Origin: Natronorubrum tibetense GA33
Lineage (GTDB): Archaea > Halobacteriota > Halobacteria > Halobacteriales > Natrialbaceae
Direction of reading: 5' to 3'
NCBI RefSeq assembly: GCF_000383975.1
Contig: NZ_KB913019.1
Location: 1 to 64,000, forward strand
DNA: 64,000 nt
Positions 45,305 to 55,024 of this stretch are shown here, in pieces; the stretch's first letter is position 1; the number at the start of each line of letters is the position of its first letter. The notes under the pieces were generated by a model. That model was not told where the DNA came from. It saw nothing but the letters and a program-made list of their open reading frames with translations, and did not search any database. Made by a program: the position numbers and the translations under genes.

Positions 45305-46666
45305 TCAGTTCGAGGCGGCGTGCGGCGCGACCGATTCGGCGACGGCCTCGACCGCATCGGTCACCGCATCCGCGACGGTCTTGACCGACGATTCGCTGAT
45401 CGTCAGCGGCGGCGAGAGCATGAGGTGATCGCCCTTCAGCCCGTCGACCGATCCCGATCCCGGATAGGTGTAGACGCCGCGCTCGAGCGCACGATCGTAG
45501 ACGCGGCCGTTGACGTTCAGGTCGGGATCGAACGGCTCGCCGGTGTCTCGGTCGGCGACGAACTCGATCCCGATCATTGCACCGATCTGCCGGAAGTCGC
45601 CGACGATCGGGTTGTCGGCTAGGGGCTCGAGCTCCGCAGCCAGCAACTCGCCGCGTTTCCGTCCCGTTTGTAACACCGAATCCGTGTACTGGTCGATGAC
45701 GTGGGCAGCGATCGCCGCCGAGAGCGGGTTTCCGCCGAAGGTGTGGCCGTGCGAGAACGACCGGCCGGTGGCGTTTTCGAACTCGTCGGCGATGTCGTCT
45801 CGAACCATCGTCGCGCTGATCGGAGCGTAGCCGCCCGACAACCCCTTGCCGAGGGTCATCATGTCCGGAACGACGTCGAAGTGCTCCATCGCGAACATCG
45901 TCCCCGTTCGGCCGAACCCGGTCATCACCTCGTCCGCAATGAAGAGGACATCGTACTCGTCACAGATGCGACGGACCTCTTCGAAATAAGCGGGATGCGG
46001 GTGAGCCGCAGGGATGCTCGCCCCCGAGACGGGCTCCGCGATGAACGCCGCGACCGTCTCCGGCCCTTCCTGCTTGATCGTCGTTTCCAGTTCCGCAGCG
46101 GCGGCGAGCGCCTGCTCCTCGGGCGTTCCCTCGTACTCCCAGCGGTAGGGGTACGCCGGCGGAAGGTGGGGCCAGCCGTGGAGCAGTGGTTCGTACTGGA
46201 CACGACGGGACGTGTTGCCTGTCGCGGACAGCGCGCCGAGCGTCGCGCCGTGATACGATTGCCAGCGGCCGATGATCGTGCTCTTGTGCGGGTTCCCCGT
46301 CTCCAGGTGGTACGCTCTGGCGAGTTTGAACGCCATCTCGTTCGCTTCGCTCCCGGAGTTTACGAAGAACGCGGCGTTCAGGTCGCCGGGTGATACCGCC
46401 GCGAGCCGTTCTGCTAGCGTTTCCGGGGCCTCGTGAGAGAAGTGCGAGAGGCTGAGATAGGACAGTTCCGAGAGCTGCGCGTCAGCGACGCTCTCGACAC
46501 CCTCTACGGAGTGGCCGAGGTTGACGACCGCGGCACCTGCCGCAGCGTCGACGAGTTCGCGTCCGTCTTCAGTAACGAGGAATTCGTCGTGAGCGGAGCG
46601 GATCCGGGGAAAATCCGGCTTCATTCCGCCGCCCCACTTATAAAACAGGTTCGATGTGTTGGCCAT
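45305..46666 (-). CDS. Class III PLP aminotransferase (453 aa)
   Basis: Full-length omega-aminotransferase. Features are VNSGSEANEMAFKLARAYH, the IGRWQSYHGATLGALSATG loop, FIAEPVSGASIPA, LFIADEVMTGFGRTG with the PLP Asp, Schiff-base Lys in MTLGKGLSGGYAPI, and HGHTFGGNPLSAA. The shape is closest to omega-amino-acid:pyruvate or taurine/putrescine-type enzymes. The N-terminus NLFYKWGGGMKPDFPRIRSAHDEF is characteristic of this haloarchaeal group. It is close to the CoA-transferase and AOR genes, consistent with amine or omega-amino-acid catabolism. Confidence 0.88.
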   Translation of the reverse strand: MANTSNLFYKWGGGMKPDFPRIRSAHDEFLVTEDGRELVDAAAGAAVVNLGHSVEGVESVADAQLSELSYLSLSHFSHEAPETLAERLAAVSPGDLNAAFFVNSGSEANEMAFKLARAYHLETGNPHKSTIIGRWQSYHGATLGALSATGNTSRRVQYEPLLHGWPHLPPAYPYRWEYEGTPEEQALAAAAELETTIKQEGPETVAAFIAEPVSGASIPAAHPHPAYFEEVRRICDEYDVLFIADEVMTGFGRTGTMFAMEHFDVVPDMMTLGKGLSGGYAPISATMVRDDIADEFENATGRSFSHGHTFGGNPLSAAIAAHVIDQYTDSVLQTGRKRGELLAAELEPLADNPIVGDFRQIGAMIGIEFVADRDTGEPFDPDLNVNGRVYDRALERGVYTYPGSGSVDGLKGDHLMLSPPLTISESSVKTVADAVTDAVEAVAESVAPHAASN

Positions 46667-46951
46667 ATACGACTCTAGATGGGGTATGCTAAAATAAGTG
46701 TTGCTAAAGGGGCCGAAATCAACTCTATCTCTAATTTATCGGTTTTTAATTTGGAATGGGCACAACTATAGAGCGCAGTCGAGGGGCGGCACGCGTGATA
46801 TCCTCTCGAGTTGTCGCGAGAAAAGCTCGACCGTTCGCATCGTACGGGCCAATCCTCGTGATTTGGTCCCGCCGTGCGTGTCGTCGATTGCGCCTCAGTC
46901 GCCGAAAAATGCTATCCCGTCGAGACTCGCCGATCTGAGAACTGATCGGTT

Positions 46952-48808
46952 TCAGACTAGTTCCGCCAGTCCGATACCGGCGAGATGTTCGTCGGTCGGC
47001 CGGCCCTGTTCGTCCCAGCCGCGACGTTCGTAGTACTCCTCGAGCATCTCGGCCAGTTCGACGACCTCCCCCGCGTTGGACCCCTCCTCGTGTGCCCGTT
47101 CGGTGAACATCGACGGGAGCGTATCATCTTCCCGAGAGATGCCCTCGCGGACGTTGAACAGCCGCTTCATCGTGAAGATGCGGTCACCCAGCTCGAGGAC
47201 GTCGTCTCGGTCCAGTTCGAGACCGGTCGCGAGCCCGAGAAGGTCGGCCAGCTGTGCGACGCTGATCTCCTCCGTCCCCGGCGGATAGGAGAACTTGCAG
47301 CCACACATCGAGTCGTAGACGTTGAAGAGGTTCTGCAATACGATCTCGAGTTCCGCCTTCCCCTCGGTCGCGTGGCGCGGATAGTCGTCCGAGTAGATCT
47401 CGAGGTCCGGAACGTCGTAGCCGTAGATGTCGACGTAGCCGGTGAACGCGCGCATGTGACACGCGCCGCGGTTCGACGTGGCGTAGGTGAGTCCCATCGT
47501 CTTCTGGGCGCGTGGCTCGTGCATCGGTAGCTCGAGTCCCTTGACGTGGAGGGCGTGTTCCTCGCCGTCGATCGCCGCTGCGGCTCGGACGACGCCGTCG
47601 GCGAGCACGTCGCCGAAGCCGTCTCGGTCCGCGATTCGGTGGACGAGTTCGACGATCTCCTCCTCGTTCCCCCAGTCGAGATCCATCTCGGTCTCGTCTT
47701 CATCGACGAGGCCGCGATCCTGTGCCGCGATGGCGAACGCGACGACGTGGCCGGCGCTGATCGTGTCCAACCCGTAGCGATTACAGAGTTCGTTCGCCCG
47801 GGCGATGCTCTCGAAATCGTCGTTCATGCTGAGGCTGCCGAACGACGCAAGGGTCTCGTACTCGGGGCCGCCCTGATCCGAAAGCGTGCCGAACCGCTCG
47901 CTCTCCATCGAGACGACGCGCCCGCAGGCGATGGGACACTGCCCACAGGCGTAGACGTTCGTCAGGTAGTCCTCGGACATCCGGGGACCGCTGATGTCCC
48001 ACGCGCCGTCGAACTCGCCCTTCTCGAAGTACTTCGTCGGGAGGTTGTCGAACACCTCCGATTCTTCTTCGATTGCGGCTGCAGTCCCGTGGTCGCGACG
48101 GGTCTTCGTACTCGGCGTCTGGGTGACCGTCTGTGTGAGCTCGAGCGTTAGCTCCTTGTAGCCCTCCACGTCGTCGATGTGGTGGTGGGGGTCACCCGTT
48201 CCGATCACGCTGATCGCCTTGAGCTTCTTCGCACCCATCACCGCACCCATTCCGGTCCGCCCGGCGGCGCGTTTGACGTCGTTCATCACTGCGGCAAACC
48301 GGACCTGATTCTCACCCGCGCGGCCGATCGTGCTGACGACGGCGTCGTCGCCGACGTCCTTCTGGATCCGGTCGGTCGTTTCGGGAACGTCGAGCCCCCA
48401 CAGGCCGCTCGCGTCGCGGAGTTCGAACTCGCCGTCCTCGACGTGTACGTACACCGGCTCGTCGGCTTCGCCTTCCACGATCACGAGGTCGACGCCGGCT
48501 CTTCGCAGCGCCGTTCCCCAGTCGCCGCCGCTGGTCGCCTCGCCGAGAATCCCCGTCAGCGGGCTGAGCGCGCTCACGGAGTGTCGACCGCTGGTCGGGG
48601 CGCGCGTGCCGGTGATCGGACCGGTCGCAAACACGAGCTTGTTCTCCGGGCCCAGCGGATCGATTCCGGGCTCGAGTTCGTCGTAGAGGATCCGAGCGGC
48701 AAGTCCGGTGCCGCCCAGATAGGTCTCGATGAGATCCTCGTCTAGCTGTTCGGTGTCGATGGTCCGGTCGGAGAGGTTCACACGAAGCGTCGTTCCAAAC
48801 ATTGACAT
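46952..48808 (-). CDS. aor: Aldehyde:ferredoxin oxidoreductase, tungsten bis-pterin type (618 aa)
   Basis: AOR family: N-terminal domain MFGTTLRVNLSDRTIDTEQL, YLGGTGLAARILYDE, FATGPITGTRAPTSGRHSV; the pterin-binding AAGRTGMGAVMGAKKLKAI; and the [4Fe-4S] ligands C288, C291 and C295 (ACGQCPIAC) plus a later Cys in DSMCGCKF. The C-terminal LPSMFTERAHEEG is complete. It oxidises an aldehyde to an acid with ferredoxin as acceptor. A MoaD/SAMP-like gene lies 142 bp upstream on the same strand, suggesting a dedicated sulfur carrier for the pterin cofactor. Confidence 0.93.
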   Translation of the reverse strand: MSMFGTTLRVNLSDRTIDTEQLDEDLIETYLGGTGLAARILYDELEPGIDPLGPENKLVFATGPITGTRAPTSGRHSVSALSPLTGILGEATSGGDWGTALRRAGVDLVIVEGEADEPVYVHVEDGEFELRDASGLWGLDVPETTDRIQKDVGDDAVVSTIGRAGENQVRFAAVMNDVKRAAGRTGMGAVMGAKKLKAISVIGTGDPHHHIDDVEGYKELTLELTQTVTQTPSTKTRRDHGTAAAIEEESEVFDNLPTKYFEKGEFDGAWDISGPRMSEDYLTNVYACGQCPIACGRVVSMESERFGTLSDQGGPEYETLASFGSLSMNDDFESIARANELCNRYGLDTISAGHVVAFAIAAQDRGLVDEDETEMDLDWGNEEEIVELVHRIADRDGFGDVLADGVVRAAAAIDGEEHALHVKGLELPMHEPRAQKTMGLTYATSNRGACHMRAFTGYVDIYGYDVPDLEIYSDDYPRHATEGKAELEIVLQNLFNVYDSMCGCKFSYPPGTEEISVAQLADLLGLATGLELDRDDVLELGDRIFTMKRLFNVREGISREDDTLPSMFTERAHEEGSNAGEVVELAEMLEEYYERRGWDEQGRPTDEHLAGIGLAELV

Positions 48809-48950
48809 GAGGCGTCTTGGCGAAAAGAGGCTGTAGCTCCACTTAACACTTATGTAGCTATGGAGACTAATTAGTGGTTGGAACGATTTAATGGCGAAAT
48901 GTTAGGCCTGTAGTGGAAGATATAGTTCTAAAATAGTACCGCCCACAACG

Positions 48951-49223
48951 TCATCGACAGCCGCCGCTCATCGCTGCCGTGACCTGAACGGTGTCATCAT
49001 CCCCGAGAACCGTGTCGATACCGTCCAGCGTCGCGAGCTTTCGCCCGTTTACGAGGACGTTGACCTCGGAGCGAAACTCGTCGCCGTCCCGCAGCGCCGG
49101 CTCGAGCTCCGGGTACTCAACGAAGAGTTCCGAGAGCACCGCATCGACGGTGTCGCCGCTCGCAGTGAGTGTTTTTTCGCCGACCGTATCGCGGACAGGT
49201 CCGTAGAGTACCACGTCGATCAT
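48951..49223 (-). CDS. MoaD/ThiS-like ubiquitin-fold protein (SAMP-like) with GGCR terminus, 90 aa
   Basis: Beta-grasp sulfur-carrier fold: MIDVVLYGPVRDTVGEKTL, then VDAVLSELFVEYPEL, VNVLVNGRKLATLDGIDTVLGDDDTVQVTAAMSGG. The C-terminus reads SGGCR instead of ending in the diglycine needed for adenylation or isopeptide formation, so activation would need removal of the last two residues or a different chemistry. It is co-oriented upstream of aor, a usual neighbourhood for tungsten-cofactor sulfur carriers. Confidence 0.85.
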   Translation of the reverse strand: MIDVVLYGPVRDTVGEKTLTASGDTVDAVLSELFVEYPELEPALRDGDEFRSEVNVLVNGRKLATLDGIDTVLGDDDTVQVTAAMSGGCR

Positions 49224-49471
49224 CGGTTTCGATTATTGTGCGACGTACAAATATTTTCGCCGTGTATTTGAATCCGTCCAACGAGGTGGAGTTCAGTACC
49301 GCCATCGACGAGACGTTCATCGCCGTCACGTTCTTCGACATGTAGAATCGTGTTCCCGTCAAAGTATAGATTCAAAAATAAGATTTTTTACCAGTGTGAT
49401 CCGTGTGTGTTGTACTGCACCAAAACTGATAAACAGTTATGGGTAATCTTCGGAAACGAGGGTTTCAGAGA

Positions 49472-50986
49472 ATGGTTGACTACTACGACGGATCTATCGA
49501 GAAGAACCACCGCGAAGCGATCGAACAAGCGACGACGGACCGAACCTTCGCTAACTGGATCGACGGCGAGGCGGTCACTGCGTCGACTGACGAGACGTTC
49601 GAGACGATCGATCCCGCCGTCTCCGTTCCGATCACGGCCGTCCCGCGAAGCGGTGCAAGCGACGTCGACCGGGCGGTTTCCGCGGCCCGGGGCGCGATGG
49701 ACGGCGAGTGGGGCGAAACGACGGCCGCCGAGCGGTCCCGGATGATCCGAGAGTGGGTCCAAACGCTTCGCGACCACGCCGACGAACTGGCGTTGCTGGA
49801 GAGTCTCGACGTCGGGAAACCACTCGCCCACGCGGCCGGAGAGATCGAGAAGGCACTCGAGTTCCTCGAGTACTACGCGTCGGTCGGTCGCGCACAGGAG
49901 GGGACGCAGGTCCCCGTCTCGGAGAATTCCCACGTCTACACTCGCCGGGAACCGTACGGCGTCGTCGGCGCGGTCGTGCCGTGGAACTTCCCGCTCGTGC
50001 TCGCGTCGTGGAAACTCGGGCCGGCGCTCGCCGCCGGAAACGCGGTCGTCCTCAAGCCGGCCGAGGACAGCCCGCTCACGGCGACCCGCGTCGCACAACT
50101 GTCGAAAGACATCTTCCCCGACGGCGTGCTCAACGTCGTCCACGGCTACGGCGAAGAGAGCGGTGCGCCGCTGACGGCCCACGAGGACGTGGACAAGCTC
50201 TCCTTTACCGGCGAAGACGTAACCGGCGAAGCGGTGATGGAAAGTGCTGCCAGCAACATCACGCCAGTCACGCTCGAACTCGGCGGCAAATCGCCGTTCG
50301 TCGTCTTCCCCGACGCCGACCTCGAGCAGGCCGTCGAAACCGTCGCCGGCGGTATCTTCTACAACACCGGCCAGTCCTGTGACGCGCCCTCTCGAGTGCT
50401 CGTCCACGAGGACGTCCACGAGGAGTTCGTCGACCGATTGGTCGAGGCGGCCGAGTCCTACGAGATCGGCGACCCGCTCGTCGAGGGGACGACGCTTGGG
50501 CCGCTCGCCTCGCAGGCCCAGTATGATAAAGTGACGGGCTACGTCGAGACTGGACGGGACGAGGGGGCGACGCTCGTGGCCGGCGGGGACCAGCCCGGAG
50601 GCGACCTCGAGGACGGCTGGTTCGTCGAACCGACAGTTTTCGACGACGTGGACAACGACATGCGGATCGCCCGCGAGGAAATCTTCGGCCCCGTCGAGAC
50701 GATCAACACCTTTTCGACGTACGAGGAGGCGATCGAGATCGCCAACGACACCGAGTTCGGGCTCGCGGCCGGTATCGCGACCACGGACACCGACCTCGCC
50801 CACCGGGCAGCCGCGGACCTCGAGGCCGGCAGCGTCTGGGTTAACACCTACGGCTCGACGGTCACCGGCGGCCCGTTCGGCGGCTACAAGCGCTCGGGTA
50901 TCGGCCGCGAGTGCGGTCAAGATGCTCTCGAGTACTACACGCAGACCAAGACGGTGAACGTCGAACTCGGCGATCCGTCGCTGTAA
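49472..50986 (+). CDS. Aldehyde dehydrogenase (504 aa), betaine/aminobutyraldehyde-like
   Basis: Complete ALDH with VVPWNFPLVLASWKLGPALAAGN, LKPAEDSPLTA, SFTGEDVTGEAVM, Glu269 in LELGGKSP and Cys303 in NTGQSCDAPSRV; ends with FGGYKRSGIGRECGQDALEYYTQTKTV. The layout resembles betaine-aldehyde or 4-aminobutyraldehyde dehydrogenases. ATG 49472 (MVDYYDGSIEKNH) is preferred to 49439. It sits among aminotransferase, AOR and polyamine-transport genes, which fits oxidation of amino-aldehydes. Confidence 0.88.
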   Translation: MVDYYDGSIEKNHREAIEQATTDRTFANWIDGEAVTASTDETFETIDPAVSVPITAVPRSGASDVDRAVSAARGAMDGEWGETTAAERSRMIREWVQTLRDHADELALLESLDVGKPLAHAAGEIEKALEFLEYYASVGRAQEGTQVPVSENSHVYTRREPYGVVGAVVPWNFPLVLASWKLGPALAAGNAVVLKPAEDSPLTATRVAQLSKDIFPDGVLNVVHGYGEESGAPLTAHEDVDKLSFTGEDVTGEAVMESAASNITPVTLELGGKSPFVVFPDADLEQAVETVAGGIFYNTGQSCDAPSRVLVHEDVHEEFVDRLVEAAESYEIGDPLVEGTTLGPLASQAQYDKVTGYVETGRDEGATLVAGGDQPGGDLEDGWFVEPTVFDDVDNDMRIAREEIFGPVETINTFSTYEEAIEIANDTEFGLAAGIATTDTDLAHRAAADLEAGSVWVNTYGSTVTGGPFGGYKRSGIGRECGQDALEYYTQTKTVNVELGDPSL

Positions 50987-51113
50987 CGTCGTCGCCGACC
51001 ATTGTCGGTCCGCCGCTGTAGTGTCGAAGTGATCGTTGTCGGACCGTCGCTGCCTCGCTGGCGTCCTCCCCGTTCCTGTTTCCGGCTCGAAAAATCGAAT
51101 CGAGTACAGGCTG

Positions 51114-52358
51114 CTACGATAGCCACGCAGCGGCCGTATCGGCGACGAGTCTGGCGACCATCACGACGTCGTCCGTCTCGACGTATTCGCCAGTACTGTG
51201 GACGTTGTCGCCGTCGGGGCCGACGATAACCGTCGGAATCTCGGCCGTGTGGCCGAGGTGGTTGAAGTCGCCGATGCTCGAGAAGTAGTCGATCGACGGC
51301 TCGACGCCGGTCAGCCGTTCGCTCTGGTCGGACAGCATCCGGACGAGCGGGTGGTCCTCGTCGGTTACGTACGGGCCGAATCGCAGGTTCTCGTACGGCG
51401 TCTCCCTGAGTTCGACCTCGACCGACGACTCGAGATTGAGGTCGTCGACGACATCCAGTGCCTGCTCGAGCACGACTTCGGCGCTCTCGCCGGGAACGAT
51501 GTGACGGTTGACCGCGAGCGTACAGCGGTCCGGGACGGAGAGCGGGTCGTCGCCGCCCCGGATCTCCAGGGGACAGATCGATCCCGAGCCGAGCGCCGGA
51601 TGGCTGTCACACGCCATCTCGTCGAGCGCGGTCGCGATCCGTGCCGCGTCGACCACGGCGTTCGTCCCGTCCTCGGGATGCGAGGCGTGAGCCGCGTTAC
51701 CGCGTACGGTTATCTCGTATCGGAACCCGCCTCGAGCCCCCAGGAGAAGCGCCGGATTCTCCAGGCCGTGTCGGGCGATCGCCGGACCAGGTTCGGCGAC
51801 GATCGCGCCGTCGACATCGTCGGTGATGCCGTCGCGCAGGAGCTGATACGTTCCCAACCCGAACGGGCCCTCCTCGCCGACGACCGCCGTCAGGACGATG
51901 TCGCCCGCGAGGTCGCCATCGAGTTCGGCGAGCGCCTCGAACGCGACGAGCAGCGAGACGAGTCCTCCTTTCATGTCACAGGCACCCTGTCCGTAGAGGC
52001 GGCCGTCCTCGATGCGGCCCGAGAGCGGATCTTCGTCCCAACCGTCGACGATGCGGACGGTGTCCATGTGGCCGTTCAACAGGAGCGTCGGCGCGTCGGG
52101 ATCCGTTCCCTCGAGTCGCGCGACGACGTTGTTCCCGTCGAAGCCGGTGATTTCCGGCTCGCTCACGGCGTGGTACTCCGGCTCGAGGTCGCGGTCCGCG
52201 AGCCAGTCGTACACTGCTCGGGCCATCGCCGCTTCCTCGAAGAACGGACTCCGAATGCGGACGAGTTTCTGGAGCAACTCGATCGTCGCCTCGGGATCGA
52301 TCCGATCGCTGGGCTGATCGGTCGCGTCAGTCACGCCCTCGTCGTCCGATTGGCTCAT
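51114..52358 (-). CDS. M20 family metallopeptidase (ArgE/DapE/CPG2-like), 414 aa
   Basis: Dinuclear zinc hydrolase: LLNGHMDTV (His, Asp ligands), GQGACDMKGG, VVGEEGPFGLG (catalytic Glu plus ligand), the dimerisation lid with GNAAHASHPEDGTNA, and the C-terminal GDNVHSTGEYVETDD. ATG 52358 (MSQSDDEG) overlaps the aminotransferase stop by 4 bp, so the two are translationally coupled. Coupling to an acetylornithine/GABA-type aminotransferase suggests deacylation of an N-acyl amine or amino acid followed or preceded by transamination. Substrate not assignable. Confidence 0.88.
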   Translation of the reverse strand: MSQSDDEGVTDATDQPSDRIDPEATIELLQKLVRIRSPFFEEAAMARAVYDWLADRDLEPEYHAVSEPEITGFDGNNVVARLEGTDPDAPTLLLNGHMDTVRIVDGWDEDPLSGRIEDGRLYGQGACDMKGGLVSLLVAFEALAELDGDLAGDIVLTAVVGEEGPFGLGTYQLLRDGITDDVDGAIVAEPGPAIARHGLENPALLLGARGGFRYEITVRGNAAHASHPEDGTNAVVDAARIATALDEMACDSHPALGSGSICPLEIRGGDDPLSVPDRCTLAVNRHIVPGESAEVVLEQALDVVDDLNLESSVEVELRETPYENLRFGPYVTDEDHPLVRMLSDQSERLTGVEPSIDYFSSIGDFNHLGHTAEIPTVIVGPDGDNVHSTGEYVETDDVVMVARLVADTAAAWLS

Positions 52359-53704
52359 TGTTCGGTGGTGACGACGGCGTCGGCCACTGCATCGGCGAAC
52401 AGTTCGACGGCGGTCGACGCCTGCTCGAGGGTGATCGTCAGCGGCGGGGCGAACCGGATCGTGCTCTGGCCGCAGGGAAGGACCATCAGTCCGCGCTTCC
52501 ACGCGGCGTGCATGATCTCGTCTGCGAGCTCGCCGAGTGCCTCGCCGGTTTCGGGGTCAGTGAACTCGACGCCGATCATGAGCCCGCGACCGCGGACGTC
52601 GCTGATTTCGTCGACATCCGCGCCGAGATCGGCCAGTATCTCTCTGAGGTGTGTCCCGACCGTTCGCGCGTTCTCGAGCAGCCCGTCTTCTTCGATGACG
52701 TCGATGACGGCGTTCGCCGCGGCCGCAGCGACCGGGTTCCCGTGGAACGTACTCGCGTGCGTGCCGCTTCCCCACGTCATCACGTCAGACCGGGCGACCA
52801 TCGCGGACATCGGCAGTCCGTTGGCGATCCCCTTCCCCATGAGCGTGATGTCGGGTTCGACGTTCCAGTGGTCCATCGCAAACCACTCGCCGGTTCGACC
52901 AAATCCGGTCTGGATCTCGTCCGCGATGAGCACCATACCGTGTTCGTCGGCGAACTCGCGGAGCCGCTGGTGAAATCCCTCCGGCGGAACCACGTAGCCG
53001 CCTTCGCCCTGAATCGGTTCGACGACGATTCCGGCGACCTCGTCGGCCGGAACTCGAGTCCGGAGTAAATCCTCGAGGGCGTCGAAGGTGGTCTCGAGGG
53101 CCGCTTCGGGACTCTCGGCGCGGGACGGGTCGGGGTAGGGAACGTGATCGACCCCGGGAACTAGCGGCCCGAAGCCCCGTTTGTACTTGGTCTTGCTCGC
53201 GGTCAGCGAGAGCGAGCCCATCGTCCGCCCGTGGAACGCGCCGTCGAACGCGATGAACCGGTGGCGGCCGGTGTGGTGTCGGGCGAGTTTGATTCCCGCT
53301 TCGACCGCTTCGGTGCCGCTGTTCCCGAAGAAGAGTCGTTTCGGCGAGTCTCCCGGTGCGAGGTCGACGAGCCGTTCGGCCAACCGGACCGGTTCCGGCG
53401 AGTAGTAGTCACAGAACGCCGGGTGGACGAGCGTATCGAGTTGGTCTTTCGCCGCCTCGACGACCCGTTCGTGGTTGTGCCCGACGTTCGTCACCGCGAT
53501 ACCGCTCGCGAAGTCCCAGAAGGTGTTCCCGTCGACATCCGTGACGGTAACACCAGCCGCGCGTTCGATCGCGAGCGGATAGGCGCGTGGCGAACTCGGT
53601 GAGATAACGTCGTCGTCAGCCTCGACGAGCCGCTTCGTTTCCGGACCGGGAAGCGCCGTTTCGATGGTCGGTTCGTGTACAGAAACTGTTCGATCGTCGT
53701 CCAT
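52355..53704 (-). CDS. Class III PLP aminotransferase, GABA/acetylornithine/putrescine group (449 aa)
   Basis: Features are FFGNSGTEAVEAGIKLARHHTG, FDGAFHGRTMGSLSLTASK, VVEPIQGEGGYVVPPEGF, VLIADEIQTGFGRTG, Schiff-base Lys in LMGKGIANGLPMSAM and HASTFHGNPVAA. These are textbook GabT-like motifs and length. It is transcribed away from potD (145-bp divergent interval) and leads a two-gene operon with the M20 peptidase. Together with the adjacent polyamine importer and ALDH it fits putrescine-to-GABA-to-succinate chemistry. Confidence 0.88.
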   Translation of the reverse strand: MDDDRTVSVHEPTIETALPGPETKRLVEADDDVISPSSPRAYPLAIERAAGVTVTDVDGNTFWDFASGIAVTNVGHNHERVVEAAKDQLDTLVHPAFCDYYSPEPVRLAERLVDLAPGDSPKRLFFGNSGTEAVEAGIKLARHHTGRHRFIAFDGAFHGRTMGSLSLTASKTKYKRGFGPLVPGVDHVPYPDPSRAESPEAALETTFDALEDLLRTRVPADEVAGIVVEPIQGEGGYVVPPEGFHQRLREFADEHGMVLIADEIQTGFGRTGEWFAMDHWNVEPDITLMGKGIANGLPMSAMVARSDVMTWGSGTHASTFHGNPVAAAAANAVIDVIEEDGLLENARTVGTHLREILADLGADVDEISDVRGRGLMIGVEFTDPETGEALGELADEIMHAAWKRGLMVLPCGQSTIRFAPPLTITLEQASTAVELFADAVADAVVTTEQ

Positions 53705-53849
53705 GCGAGCCTCTCTCTGGCGCGCTCTAATTAAGCTGTCTATTGAATATGGCCCTTCTAGTTATAGAGAGAACTACTTCAATACCATATTCTTGTGTAG
53801 TCTCCGAAAATGTTAAGCCCCCTCATGAGAAGAATGGTGCAGAGTACCA

Positions 53850-54947
53850 ATGGCCAAACCGACACGACGACGATTCCTTCGACAAACTGGCGGCCTCTCG
53901 GCGGTCGGCATCGCCGGGCTTGCGGGCTGTCTCGGATCGGACAACGGTTCCGACGCGCTCCAGTTTTACTCGTGGGGCGGATCGACACAGGAGGCACTGA
54001 CCGAACACGTCATCGAGCCGTTCGAGGACGAGTACGACGTCGACGTCGAACAATCCAGTTTCGACGACCAGGACAACATGCTGGCGAACGTCCGCTCGAG
54101 TCCGGAGGGGTCCTACGACATCATCATGCCCTCGGTCGAACGGGCCTACGAATCCGTCGAGCAGGACCTCGTCGAACCGATCCGAACGGAGAACATCGAC
54201 ACGTGGGACAACCTTCTGCCGGTGTTCGAGGAGTTCGACGCCGACCCCGGCGAGGACACGCACCTCGCACCGCTGTACTACGGCACTATCGGCATGGTAG
54301 TCAACACCGACCACGTCGACGCCGAGGACCCGTCGTGGGAACTCGCCTGGGATACAGACCTCGAGGGACAGGTCACCATGCAGGACTTCGCGATGGTTCG
54401 GGTCATCACGACCGCACTGTATCTGGGGCTCGATCCGAACTCCCTCGAGCACGAAGGCTCCTACGAGGACGGGATCGAGATGGTGTACGACGAGATGGCT
54501 GCCCAACACGAACTGATCGATTCCTACTGGTCTAGCGGTCAGGAGCAGGTGACGATGTACTCCAACGAGAGCGCCTACATCGGCGACGGCTGGGGTGGTC
54601 GCATCCTCGCGCTCCAGGACGACGGCTACGACAACCTCGAGTACGTGATCCCGGAAGAAGGGGCGAAAGGCTGGACCGACATGCTGGCGATCGCAAAGGG
54701 ATCGCAGAACCGCGATATGGCGGAACAGTTCATCGAGTTCGCGTATCAGGACGAGATTATCCGCGAGCTCTCGCCAGAACTCGGTTATCCGCCGGCGACG
54801 TCGGTCGAATCGGACGAGATCGAAGCGCTTCCCGACTTCGATCCCTCTGGCGGCGAACAGCTGTTCTTCGAAGACCAAGTGTTCGTCGACGAACACGAAG
54901 CGGAATGGACAGACACGTTCGACCGGATCAAGATGGACCAGTACTGA
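53850..54947 (+). CDS. potD: Spermidine/putrescine-type substrate-binding lipoprotein (PotD family)
   Basis: Tat signal with RRRFLRQTGGLSAVG and lipobox LAGC (Cys27). The 365-aa extracellular protein has family SBP_bac_8/PotD landmarks: LQFYSWGGSTQEAL, SYDIIMPSVERAY, the hinge strand APLYYGTIGMVVNTDHV and YSNESAYIGDGWGGR. It captures the substrate for PotABC. The family also binds other cationic or zwitterionic amines and acidic amino compounds, so polyamine is a best guess. Confidence 0.88.
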   Translation: MAKPTRRRFLRQTGGLSAVGIAGLAGCLGSDNGSDALQFYSWGGSTQEALTEHVIEPFEDEYDVDVEQSSFDDQDNMLANVRSSPEGSYDIIMPSVERAYESVEQDLVEPIRTENIDTWDNLLPVFEEFDADPGEDTHLAPLYYGTIGMVVNTDHVDAEDPSWELAWDTDLEGQVTMQDFAMVRVITTALYLGLDPNSLEHEGSYEDGIEMVYDEMAAQHELIDSYWSSGQEQVTMYSNESAYIGDGWGGRILALQDDGYDNLEYVIPEEGAKGWTDMLAIAKGSQNRDMAEQFIEFAYQDEIIRELSPELGYPPATSVESDEIEALPDFDPSGGEQLFFEDQVFVDEHEAEWTDTFDRIKMDQY

Positions 54948-55024
54948 TTCAAATGCGCGCTATTTGCACGGTAAGGCGTCGCGGTCTCGTATCAGTGGAC
55001 GACCAGCCGACAGAACGGTAAGTT

